Source: Streptomyces pactum
GTDB lineage: Bacteria; Actinomycetota; Actinomycetes; Streptomycetales; Streptomycetaceae
Length of the DNA: 64,000 nucleotides
NCBI RefSeq assembly: GCF_002005225.1
Contig: NZ_CP019724.1
Span: 1,054,001 to 1,118,000 of the forward strand
Direction of reading: 5' to 3'
Shown here: positions 1 through 10,255 of the stretch, piece by piece
How positions within the stretch are numbered: position 1 is the first letter of the stretch
How the letters are laid out: the number at the start of each line of letters is the position of its first letter
The notes under the pieces: generated by a model
The model's input: only the letters and a program-made list of their open reading frames with translations
The model's database searches: none
Told to the model about the DNA's origin: nothing
Program-made: the position numbers and the translations under genes

Positions 1-164
1 TAGGCTCCATGCGGTCCGGCAGCCACTGAAGAGTTCGTTTCGAATTCCACAAACTCCGTTTCAGGAGAGCTGATTGCAGCCGCCATCGAAGACAGATGGC
101 AGGAGACTGGGAAGACAACGGATCGGCCGCTTCGGCAGTCGTCACGAAGCAAGGAGCGAGACAG

Positions 165-941
165 GTGTCCGCATTCACCATTGACGTGTCGAATCCGTTC
201 CCCAGCGGGTTCACCGGTGGTATGGGTGGCCCCGGAACGGGAGGGCACCAGCCTCCCGAGTGGTACATCGAGTACGGCATGGACCTCGGCGCGGGTGCGA
301 GCACGGCGGTGCACGCCGCGTTCGACGCCCATGTCACCAAGTACAGCCCGCACGACCCCTCGGCCGACAACGAGAAGGTCTACGGCGCCCAGATGTTCAT
401 GCGCGCCCCGAACGACATGATGGGCGGCTTCTACACCCATCTCACGAACGTCCCGGAGGGGCTGGCCGTCGGCTCGCGGGTGTCCCGGGGGGACGTGCTC
501 GGGCACGTCCACCGGTTCCCGCCCACGGCCTCGCATCTGCATCTGGCGCTGGTCGAGATCATCGGGGGCGCCCCCGGCGGCCGGTATCAGGGTGTCGATC
601 TGTACCAGGCCTTCCTGGACACGGCGAACACCGGGACGGTCACCCCGGTCACCTTCCGTCAGGACGGGTCGCCGCCGGTTTCCGGAGGGGGCGGAGGCGG
701 CGGGGGCGGGGGTTCGAAGGTGTTCCACCTCGGGTCGACGCGCGGCGTGCAGGAGGCACTGGCGGCCCTCGGCTTCGACCCCGGCGCCGCCGACGGCCTC
801 GACGGTCCGAAGACCCGGGCGGCGACGACGGCGTTCCAGGGCAGCCACGGCCTGGCACAGGACGGCATCTGCGGAAGCGCGACCCGCGTGGCCCTGGCGA
901 CGGCCCTGCGGGCGCGGGGGCTGCAGGCCGAGGGCGGATGA
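165..941 (+). CDS. LytM/M23-like protein with C-terminal peptidoglycan-binding domain
   Basis: The protein is 258 residues from a GTG start preceded by AAGGAG (151-156) at ideal spacing; an in-frame ATG at 96 has no such site. The first ~150 residues follow the LytM/M23 metallopeptidase layout: YGMDL near residue 37, a YTHL strand, and a final HLHLA with His124 and His126. A run of ten glycines (about 680-712) links this to a C-terminal peptidoglycan-binding type 1 repeat (VQEALAALGF, then AFQGSHGLAQDG). Oddity: the first zinc ligand, the His of the family HxGxD, appears replaced by Tyr or Glu, so the domain may bind walls rather than cut them. No signal peptide or membrane segment is visible, so export is uncertain. 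It lies at the window edge and has no evident link to the PKS genes. Confidence 0.75.
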   Translation: MSAFTIDVSNPFPSGFTGGMGGPGTGGHQPPEWYIEYGMDLGAGASTAVHAAFDAHVTKYSPHDPSADNEKVYGAQMFMRAPNDMMGGFYTHLTNVPEGLAVGSRVSRGDVLGHVHRFPPTASHLHLALVEIIGGAPGGRYQGVDLYQAFLDTANTGTVTPVTFRQDGSPPVSGGGGGGGGGGSKVFHLGSTRGVQEALAALGFDPGAADGLDGPKTRAATTAFQGSHGLAQDGICGSATRVALATALRARGLQAEGG

Positions 942-1029
942 AGGGCCGCCAGGCGTCGGTCGAGAGGACGTTGGGCACCGGTCGGCCCGGGGCCGGGGTT
1001 CCACCTCGCGCAGTCGGCGTCGGAGAGGG

Positions 1030-1240
1030 GCGTGTTCCGGCTCGGTGCCGGCCAGGGCGAGTGGCCCTTCCGCGAACTCCGCCCGGCCCCAGCGACCGCG
1101 GTCCCGTCTCCGGCAGCACGAGTTCACCGCCGGGGCCGGTCCGGGCGGCGGCGCGGGTGGACCAGCGGCATCAGCGCGAGCAGGCCGGTGACCTCCCGCT
1201 CGGCGGGCAGCAGCCGGCGCAGGACATGTGCGGGGCCCGA
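1030..1240 (-). pseudogene. Remnant of an ECF sigma factor (DUF6596-type C-terminal region)
   Basis: The minus strand around 1140-1230 reads SGPAHVLRRLLPAEREV followed by TGLLALMPLVHPRRRP. This resembles the conserved segment of large ECF sigma factors (LLPDEPEVLGLLALM type). The frame then hits a stop near 1128; the next family segment, GELVLPETGPRS, continues in the +1 frame, and an AEGPLALA-like piece in a further frame. I infer a gene fragment broken by frameshifts. No start codon or ribosome binding site was found. Recognition rests on memory of the family pattern. Confidence 0.5.
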
Positions 1241-1362
1241 CGTCGAGCCACCCGATGCCACATCGGGCGGAACGATCGCGGAGAACGGTCAACGGGCGGC
1301 AACGAGCCACGCGCGGCCCCGCCCGCACCGGCCTGCCCTGAGGTCGGCACCACCTCGGCGAT

Positions 1363-1380
1363 GCCCTCGGCGATGAGGGC
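1363..1380 (-). terminator. Hairpin after the MFS gene
   Basis: Perfect 6-bp inverted repeat GCCCTC/GAGGGC with a 6-base loop, starting 5 bases beyond the MFS stop codon. There is no T run after it, as is common in actinomycetes. The rest of 942-1385 holds only the sigma-factor remnant. Confidence 0.35.
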
Positions 1381-1385
1381 CCGTG

Positions 1386-2681
1386 TCAGGCGGTGGCGGG
1401 CACGGACGGTGCCGGCGGCTTCAGGCGGCCGGTTCGGTCCAGCCCGTACAGAGCGGCGGCACAGGCGAGGCCGAGGGCTGCCAGCGTGAGCCACGGCAGC
1501 GCCGCCATGCCCGCGGCACGGGCGGCGTCGAGCGCGGCTCCGGTGAGCAGATTGCCGAGGGTGATGCCGACGCCGCAGATGGTGTTGTAGAGCCCGTAGT
1601 GGGTGGCGACGAGGCGGCCACCGGAGAGGCTGACGATGGTGTCCATCTCGAACGGGTAGGCGATCATGGTCCCCAGCGCCAGCAGAAACGCGGCCAGCGT
1701 CGGCGGTACGGCGGCGAGCAGCCAGCGCCCGACCCCGCCGTCGGGTACCGGTACGGCCGTGGCCGCGAGCAGCGGCAGGAACGCGGCTCCCATGGTCAGC
1801 AGGCCCAAGCCGAGCGCGCGGCCGGGCTGCGTGCGCGCCTTGCACCAGGCGGTCACCTTCGTCTGGCCGAGGACGGTGCTCAGCCCGGAGACGGCGAACA
1901 GGACCGCGACCGCCGCGGTTCCGAAGTCCCCCTCGCCGCCCAGTCGCCGCACCTCCAGCGGCAACGCGAGATAGACCTGGAACGACATCACGTACGAGCC
2001 GATCATGGCGACCGAGAACAGCAGGAACGGCCGGTTGGCCAGGATGCTCCGCCACTGCGCCGGCACACTCTCCCGGCGGCCGTCCGCCCGGCCGTTCGCG
2101 TCGTCGGCCCGGCGCGCCGGCAGGGCCCGGATCTGCACGACGCTCAGGACCGCGAAGATACCGGCCGCCGTCAGGCAGGTGATCCGGAAGTCGAGCCCCG
2201 TGAGCACCATGCCGACCAGCGGGCCGAGCAGGATGCCGGCCTGGTAGAAGACGTTGAACAGGGCGAACGCCTCGACCCGCCGGTCCCCCGCGTCCGCCGC
2301 GAGGTAGGCGCGGGTGGCCGGGTTGAACAGGGCGCCGGCCAGTCCCGTCAGGGCGGACGCGGCGATCAGCGCGGGCACCGATTCGACGAGCCCGAGCATG
2401 GCGAAACCGATGACGCGCAGTACCATCCCCGCGAAGATCATCGGCTTGTAGCCGAGCCGGTCGGCCAGCGTGCCGCCGACCAGGAACATGCCCTGCTGGC
2501 TGAAGTTCCGCACGCCGAGGATCAGGCCCACGAGCCATCCGGCCAGTCCGAGGGGCCCGGCCAGGTGCGTGGCCAGGTACGGCATCAGCATGTAGAAGCC
2601 GAGGTTGATGGTGAACTGATTGACCATCAATAGCTGGACGCTTCGCTCGTAGGTGCGGACCTGCGTGAGGGTTCCCTTCAC
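1386..2681 (-). CDS. MFS transporter (drug:H+ antiporter type)
   Basis: This 431-residue protein has about 12 hydrophobic segments and an MFS loop motif after the second segment ([12 protein letters not shown], compare GxLaDRxGrkp). It is a probable proton-driven exporter in the cell membrane. The GTG start at 2681 overlaps the upstream stop as GTGA, so it is translationally coupled to the cysteine-synthase-like gene. A much longer open frame extends upstream, but that stretch encodes only Arg/Gly-rich text antiparallel to the PLP gene. The pairing suggests export of whatever the PLP enzyme makes; the substrate is unknown. Confidence 0.85.
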   Translation of the reverse strand: MKGTLTQVRTYERSVQLLMVNQFTINLGFYMLMPYLATHLAGPLGLAGWLVGLILGVRNFSQQGMFLVGGTLADRLGYKPMIFAGMVLRVIGFAMLGLVESVPALIAASALTGLAGALFNPATRAYLAADAGDRRVEAFALFNVFYQAGILLGPLVGMVLTGLDFRITCLTAAGIFAVLSVVQIRALPARRADDANGRADGRRESVPAQWRSILANRPFLLFSVAMIGSYVMSFQVYLALPLEVRRLGGEGDFGTAAVAVLFAVSGLSTVLGQTKVTAWCKARTQPGRALGLGLLTMGAAFLPLLAATAVPVPDGGVGRWLLAAVPPTLAAFLLALGTMIAYPFEMDTIVSLSGGRLVATHYGLYNTICGVGITLGNLLTGAALDAARAAGMAALPWLTLAALGLACAAALYGLDRTGRLKPPAPSVPATA

Positions 2682-3829
2682 CGGTCCCCCTCCGCATCCG
2701 CCTCGGACGGCGCCTGCCCGGCGGCCTCCGGCTCTCGCACACCCGCGTCCCCGGCCAGGACGAGCGGGTCCACCACGCTGACGCACCGGGTCCAGCGGGT
2801 GACTTCCTTCTCGTCCAGACGGCCGATCAGCTCCGGTTCGGGCCCGGGTGGGGAGCCGAGCAGACCGTGGGCGGCGCAGTAGTCGTCGTCGTACACCGTG
2901 CCCAGGTAGCGTTGCGGCCCGTCCGGGAAGATCGCGGCGATCCGGGTGTCCGCGGGCGTGGTGCGTGCGAGCCAGCCGGCGACCAGGGCGACCGCGCCGA
3001 CACTCCACCCACCGGTGGCGTAGTGCGACGAGGCCAGCCGCCGGCAGGCCCAGACCGCCTCTGCCGGGGCGACCCAGTGCACCTCGGAGAAGTTGTCATA
3101 GGCGACGTTGCGGGGATAGATGCTCGACCCGAGCCCCCGCATCAGGCGGGGACGGGCGGGCTGGCCGAATATCGTGGAACCGATGGTGTCCACACCCACG
3201 AGCTTCAGGCCGGGGTAGAGGTGCTGAAGGACCCGCGAGACGCCGGCGGAGTGGCCGCCGGTGCCGACGCTGCACACCAGCATGTCGATGTGGGCGAGTC
3301 CGGCGGCCAGTTCCAGGGCGAGCGGGGTGTACGCCGAGGTGTTGTCGGGGTTGTTGTACTGGTCCGGGCACCACGCGTCGGTGTGCTGCCGCAGGAGCTG
3401 GGTGACACGGTCGCGGCGGGCCTGCTGCCAGCCCCCGGCGGGGTGGGGGTCGCAGACGACGTCGACCTGGGCGCCGTACGCGGTCAGGAGGCGGGTCATG
3501 GGTGTCTCCAGGCCCGGGTCGGTGACCAGGGTGACCGGGTGGCCGTAGACCATGCCGGCCAGGGCCAGGCCGAGGCCGAGGGTGCCGCTGGTGGACTCGA
3601 TGATCCGGCCCCCGGGCCGCAGGTCGCCGCGGGCCCGGGCGCGTTCGACCATGTGCAGGCCGGGGCGGTCCTTGATGCCGCCGGGGTTGAAGCCTTCCAG
3701 TTTCGCCCAGAACCCCCGACCGGTGGGAGCGAACGGCTCGCCGACGTGGAGGAGGGGCGTGTTGCCGACCAGCCCCGAAAGGGCGGCGCGGCCGGTCTTG
3801 GTGAGGGGGGTGGCTTTCGGAGAGTGCAT
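2678..3829 (-). CDS. PLP-dependent cysteine-synthase-family enzyme
   Basis: A fold-type II PLP enzyme of 383 residues. Near residue 53, [10 protein letters not shown] carries the expected Schiff-base lysine (family NPxGSxKDR). STSGTLGLG near residue 80 matches the substrate or phosphate loop, and [10 protein letters not shown] near 190 is the Gly-rich PLP phosphate-binding loop. Such enzymes do beta-replacement on O-acetyl- or O-phosphoserine, giving cysteine or products such as 2,3-diaminopropionate; the nucleophile cannot be told here. Length is above the usual ~310 because of a C-terminal tail of about 60 residues. The ATG at 3829 is chosen because homology begins shortly after it; its ribosome site is weak. 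It is first in a two-gene operon with the MFS exporter. Confidence 0.8.
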   Translation of the reverse strand: MHSPKATPLTKTGRAALSGLVGNTPLLHVGEPFAPTGRGFWAKLEGFNPGGIKDRPGLHMVERARARGDLRPGGRIIESTSGTLGLGLALAGMVYGHPVTLVTDPGLETPMTRLLTAYGAQVDVVCDPHPAGGWQQARRDRVTQLLRQHTDAWCPDQYNNPDNTSAYTPLALELAAGLAHIDMLVCSVGTGGHSAGVSRVLQHLYPGLKLVGVDTIGSTIFGQPARPRLMRGLGSSIYPRNVAYDNFSEVHWVAPAEAVWACRRLASSHYATGGWSVGAVALVAGWLARTTPADTRIAAIFPDGPQRYLGTVYDDDYCAAHGLLGSPPGPEPELIGRLDEKEVTRWTRCVSVVDPLVLAGDAGVREPEAAGQAPSEADAEGDR

Positions 3830-4490
3830 CAGTCGGCTCTCATCATTTCGGTGATTGGCGCGTCGGGTGCTGATCTCTCGCATGCCGCCCGTTTCCGGAC
3901 CGGTGACCCGGTCCTGCGCAGGAGCGGCGGCTGCGGCGTGCAGGGCTCGAACGGCGTGGTCCGCGTGCGCCACCGGCACGGGGAGCACCGCGTGCCGGTG
4001 GCGGGTCATGGTGCTTCACTCCTCTTCCGCCACGAGCCGATCACTCTCGCGAGATGTCGTCGAGCACGTCGCTGTCAGGCCGGGCAGGGCCGGGGCGAGC
4101 ACCGGCGTGCCCACCTGATGCCGTCCTGTCCGCCTGCTGCCGTCCTCTCCGCCTCACGTCCCGTCAGGAGAGGTGAGCGGGCGTCACCGCGGGCGGCAGG
4201 TGGCCGGCCCGTTGGGCGCCGAAGACGGACAGGGACCGCCGCCGGCGTCGCCGGACGCGTGCAGCGGCCGTGCACGGTCGAGCGGCGCTCTCGTCGGCGG
4301 CGCTCACCGGGGCGGTGAGCGGCCGGCCGGCCGAAGGCGTGAGACGGCAGGCCGCGGCGCCCCCTGGCGGCATGGCGCGAGGGACCACGGCTCATGTGCC
4401 TCGCGTGCGGCAACGGACATGACGGCCGGTGTGGTGCGGACCCGGCCGCCGCGCCGGCCTCACCACGGGCTCCCTGCGCCGTGGTATGAC
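3830..4490. other. Intergenic region with no recognisable gene
   Basis: About 660 bases upstream of the PLP gene. Every open frame here is Arg/Pro/Gly-rich and resembles no family I know. It contains an 8-bp inverted repeat with a 5-base loop at 4301-4321 (CGCTCACC/GGTGAGCG), which could be an operator or hairpin. The PLP/MFS promoter must lie within it. Confidence 0.6.
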
Positions 4491-4536
4491 GGCCCCGCCG
4501 GTCGAGGACCGCGTCGGGATTTCGACCGGCGGGGCC
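4491..4536 (-). terminator. Hairpin terminator after halogenase 1
   Basis: Perfect 15-bp inverted repeat (4491-4505 with 4522-4536; arm GGCCCCGCCGGTCGA) around a 16-base loop. It lies 7 bases beyond the halogenase 1 stop codon on the minus strand. No T run. Strong candidate for the end of the PKS-A to halogenase 1 unit. Confidence 0.7.
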
Positions 4537-4542
4537 CGGAGG

Positions 4543-6354
4543 TCACCAGCCCGCCTTGCGCCGGCGGAGCGTTCCGGCGAGCCCGCGCAGCTTGCGCACC
4601 TGGGTATCCGCGACGTCCACGAGGGTGGCGACGGACGCGAGAGTGAGCAGCGCGGTGCCGGAGACCGCCATGTGCACGGGCCGGTACTCGTCTCCCCTCA
4701 CCTGCAGGAACTCCGGCTCCCTGGCCGGCGCGGGCAGCGTCATGTCGACCGCGTCGGCGCGCTGCTTGAGTGGCAGCTTCCAGACGCCCGGCACGGCGGC
4801 GTGCGCCCGCAGACCCGCCTTGACCGCGGGCAGCCTCACCCCGCTGTCCAGGCGCCAGACGGCATGGCGCTCCAGGCTGCGGTGCCACCGCTCCACCACC
4901 GATGCGACCACATGCGGGTCGACGTGGTGCCAGGGCGCCGACTGCGACAGGAAGAGCCGGCGGCCGAGCCCTTCACGCAGGGCCGCGTGCTCCGATGTCT
5001 CCTGGCTCGTGCGGCCGCCGGTCTCCATCAGCCACCGCGAGACGCGGAACCGGCCGAGCATCGCCGCTCCGAAGATCGTCAGGTCCAGGAGGTGGTCGAG
5101 GACGAAGAAGCGGCTGTCCGCGATCGCCGGACTGAACTTGGAGCGCACCATCGAGCGCATGATGCGCCAGTCCGCGGTCGCCGCGCGGTTGACGTGGTCC
5201 AGGTAGTCGCGGTCGAGAGTGCCGTCCCGGATGTCGCGCTGCGCGATGTTCGCCACGTGCCAGGAGGCGGTCATCGACAGGGAGATGCCCTGGCTGTAGT
5301 AGGCATCGATGATCGACGAGGCGTCGCCCACCATCGCGTACCGCTTCGGCGAGACGAAGGTGTCGGTGCAGTGCTGAACGTCCCGGTAGGCGCTGAACTC
5401 GAGGACGTCCTCCTCCTTGAGCCAGTCCAGCATGGGATAGCGGCGCAGGACCTTCCAGAACACCTCGCGTGCGTTGCCGTCCTCCGGCGGGCGGCCGCGG
5501 TGGTAGGAGACGCCGATGCTGACCCGGTCCCCGGCCAGCCGGATGAGCCAGATCCAGTAGCCGTCGCCCCACAGGTGGAGCGTGTTGCGGTCCCGGCGCG
5601 CCACGTCCCCGTCGGGGAACCGGTAGTTCCAGCGGTCGTCGAAGAGCGAGTCGTCGCAGTTCCTGAACTGCGCCCATGCGGCGGTGGTCCTGAACTCCTC
5701 GTCCAAGGGCAGGTCGTGGTCGTACTTGCGGGCGAGCAGACGTGCGCGTCCCGAACAGTCGACCATCCAGCGTGCGGCGATCTCGCCGGTCTCCTTCTTG
5801 TTGCGCGACACCCAGGTCAGGACGTGGTCCGAGGTGTCGTCGCCGAGTTCGATGTCGCGCACCAGCCCGCGGTTCAGCAGCGTGACGCCGTCCATGGCGC
5901 CGGCCCGCTCGCGCAGCTCGGCCTCGATCTCGGGTCGGACGATCTGCGAGTCCTGGAACATGACACGCGGGAAGTAGGGGTTGGTGAACTTCTCGTACCA
6001 GCGCTCGGGCAACTTGCTCTGGAAACCCCACTCGGAGACGCCGTCGTCGAAGGAGGTGCGGCCCTCCAGGCCGTGGGCCATCCAGAAGCCCGCCTTCTGG
6101 AACGACTTGTTGAGCGAGTCGTCCAAGTCGCCGAGCGTGCGCAGGAAGGCGTTGGAGAAGATCAGCAGGGACTCGCCGACCTTGTAGCTCTCCTGCTGCT
6201 TCTCGGTGGGCTGGTCGATACAGACGACGGACAGTCCACGCTTGGCGAGAGCGATGGTGTTGATCAGTCCGACGATGCCGGACCCGATGACACACACATC
6301 GGCTCGCACGCGTTTGCCTGCCGGGTCCTTGACCACGTCCTGGTTGGCGGGCAC
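4543..6354 (-). CDS. Flavin-dependent halogenase-family protein (halogenase 1)
   Basis: A 603-residue FAD protein. It has the Rossmann motif GSGIVG near residue 20, KVGESLL near 55, a candidate catalytic lysine in FQKAGF near 87, and GDASSIIDAYYSQG for the second FAD contact. Flavin-dependent halogenases use FADH2, O2 and chloride to form HOCl, which reaches the substrate through this lysine. Oddity: the signature WxWxIP is WIWLIR here (near residue 267), so the Pro is lost, and a long C-terminal part brings it above the usual ~450-550 residues. The GTG start at 6354 has an AGAGGAGA site upstream; the frame continues further up with no better start. It lies 157 bases after the flavin reductase, which could supply FADH2. 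A non-halogenating oxidoreductase remains possible. Confidence 0.75.
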   Translation of the reverse strand: MPANQDVVKDPAGKRVRADVCVIGSGIVGLINTIALAKRGLSVVCIDQPTEKQQESYKVGESLLIFSNAFLRTLGDLDDSLNKSFQKAGFWMAHGLEGRTSFDDGVSEWGFQSKLPERWYEKFTNPYFPRVMFQDSQIVRPEIEAELRERAGAMDGVTLLNRGLVRDIELGDDTSDHVLTWVSRNKKETGEIAARWMVDCSGRARLLARKYDHDLPLDEEFRTTAAWAQFRNCDDSLFDDRWNYRFPDGDVARRDRNTLHLWGDGYWIWLIRLAGDRVSIGVSYHRGRPPEDGNAREVFWKVLRRYPMLDWLKEEDVLEFSAYRDVQHCTDTFVSPKRYAMVGDASSIIDAYYSQGISLSMTASWHVANIAQRDIRDGTLDRDYLDHVNRAATADWRIMRSMVRSKFSPAIADSRFFVLDHLLDLTIFGAAMLGRFRVSRWLMETGGRTSQETSEHAALREGLGRRLFLSQSAPWHHVDPHVVASVVERWHRSLERHAVWRLDSGVRLPAVKAGLRAHAAVPGVWKLPLKQRADAVDMTLPAPAREPEFLQVRGDEYRPVHMAVSGTALLTLASVATLVDVADTQVRKLRGLAGTLRRRKAGW

Positions 6355-6469
6355 ATCGTCTCCTCTTGTCGGGCAGGGCAGGCACGGGAGAGGGTTCCGG
6401 CGGTTGTCCGGTCCGTTCCGAGCGTATGGAGGCGGCCCGGCGTCGGCACCTTCCAGGTTGCTCAACCGC

Positions 6470-6504
6470 ACCGGCCCGTCACCGCCCCGGTGGCTGGGGC
6501 CGGT
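6470..6504 (-). terminator. Nested hairpin between flavin reductase and halogenase 1
   Basis: Outer 8-bp arms ACCGGCCC and GGGCCGGT (6470-6477, 6497-6504) enclose a 5-bp hairpin CACCG/CGGTG. It begins 7 bases beyond the flavin reductase stop and could attenuate transcription into halogenase 1, which may then have its own promoter in 6355-6469. Confidence 0.45.
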
Positions 6505-6511
6505 CGACGGC

Positions 6512-7048
6512 CTAGTTGATGAAGTCGAGATGGGGGTCGGTGTCGGCCACGGCCTGGGGCCAGGTCGCGTACCGACGCAGGCCGTACAGGAGGGGCTGCT
6601 GGGACTGGAGGATGCTCACGCGCCGTACCCGGCCCATGATCACGACATGGTCGCCGACCTCGCTCGCCTCGCTGACCTCGCAGTCGGCGACGGTGTGGGC
6701 GGAGAGCACCAGGTGCGGTCCGCAGGCGCCGTCGTCGGCCCGCCAGGCGATGCGGTCGAAGCGGTCGGCGGCGCCGGACGCGAAGAGTTCCGCGGACGAC
6801 CGGGCCTCGTCGTGCAGCAGGTTGATCGCGAACGCCCTGCTGGCCAGGACGGCGCCCAGGGTCGGGCTGCCGCGGCGCAGACACACCAGGAGCGTCGGCG
6901 GATCGAGGGCGACGCTGCACAGGGAGGTGCAGGTCATACCCCAGGGGACGCCGTCGTCCAGGGACGTCACGACGCAGACGCCGGTGGGGAACCCCGTCAT
7001 CAGCGCGCGCATGTCGATGTCCTCCCGCACGATCCTCGTCTCGGTCAT
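6512..7048 (-). CDS. Flavin reductase (FMN-binding split-barrel family)
   Basis: 178 residues matching the short-chain flavin reductase partners of two-component monooxygenases and halogenases. FPTGVCVVTS near residue 20, WGMTCTSLCSVALDPP for flavin binding, LVCLRRGSPT, and a C-terminal GRV strand are visible. It reduces free FAD or FMN with NAD(P)H and passes the reduced flavin to partners by diffusion. The ATG at 7048 overlaps the thioesterase stop as ATGA, so the two are translationally coupled. It is the only reductase seen in the window and could feed all three halogenases. Confidence 0.85.
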   Translation of the reverse strand: MTETRIVREDIDMRALMTGFPTGVCVVTSLDDGVPWGMTCTSLCSVALDPPTLLVCLRRGSPTLGAVLASRAFAINLLHDEARSSAELFASGAADRFDRIAWRADDGACGPHLVLSAHTVADCEVSEASEVGDHVVIMGRVRRVSILQSQQPLLYGLRRYATWPQAVADTDPHLDFIN

Positions 7049-7820
7049 GCCGGGCCTCCTGTCGGGATCGGATCGAGGGCACGCAGCGCGCACCGGGCCT
7101 CGTCCGCGAGGGACCGGCCCAGCGCGGCGAAGCCGTCCTCGAAGAAGTGGAAGTGGCCGCCTTCGAAGACCTGCCGGGTGAAGGAACCGCTCGTCTCGGC
7201 GGCCCAGTTGGCCAGCAGTCCCACGGGCGCGAGTGCGTCGCGCGTGGCGCCGAAGGCGGTGAGCGGGGCGGCGAGCCCGCGGGCCGGGGCGTTCGGCCGC
7301 ACCGTGCCGAGCGCGGTCAGGTCGTGGCGGACCAGGCGCAGGAAGTGACGGCGGAACTCGGGTACTTCGTCGAAGCGGTCCGGGATGCCGCCCATCGCGC
7401 TGAGCCCCGCCATCAGTTCCTCGTCGGGCAGCCGCGGGTCGAGATGGGCGACGGGTCGGCAGTCCGCGGGCGCGAGCCGCCCGGACACACCGACCCAGAC
7501 GACGGGTGTCCCGCGCTTCTCCAGGGCGAGGGCGGTCTCCACCGCGACGACGGCGCCCATGCTGTGCCCGAAGAGCGCGAGCGGCGGACCGGTCCACGGC
7601 AGCACGTCCTCGGTGACCCGGGCCGCCATGGCTCCCATGTCGCGCAGTGGTGTCTCGCGGTGCCTGCGGCCGCGGCCCGGCAGGTCGACGAGGAGTACGT
7701 CCCAGTCCGCGGGCACGTGTGCGGCCAGCGGGAAGTAGGCACTGCCGGAACCGCCGGCGTGGTGGCAGACCACCAGGCGCAGCGCCGGGTCGTCGTTGCG
7801 CCGGGGGCGGATGAAGGCGC

Positions 7821-7824
<4 letters not shown>
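7045..7824 (-). CDS. Discrete thioesterase (type II, alpha/beta hydrolase)
   Basis: 259 residues with the nucleophile motif GHSMG near residue 87, an Asp in FGATRDALAP near 195, and the catalytic His in GGHFHFF near 224. Type II thioesterases normally clear stalled acyl groups from carrier domains. Here PKS-C lacks an attached thioesterase, so I infer this enzyme may also release the finished chain. Its ATG overlaps the PKS-C stop (ATGA) and its own stop overlaps the flavin reductase start, placing it inside a tightly coupled operon. Confidence 0.88.
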
Positions 7825-10244
<2,420 letters not shown>

Positions 10245-10255
10245 GGTGTCCGTCC

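Noticed and set aside
1383..2633. Long plus-strand open frames opposite the MFS gene, and similar long frames opposite every PKS gene
   Set aside because: They are Arg/Gly/Pro/Asp-rich, lack ribosome sites and known motifs, and are explained by high GC at third positions of the real genes on the other strand.
4173..4646. Open frames in the gap between the PLP gene and halogenase 1
   Set aside because: Low-complexity Arg/Pro/Gly products that run across the terminator hairpin and into halogenase 1 antisense.
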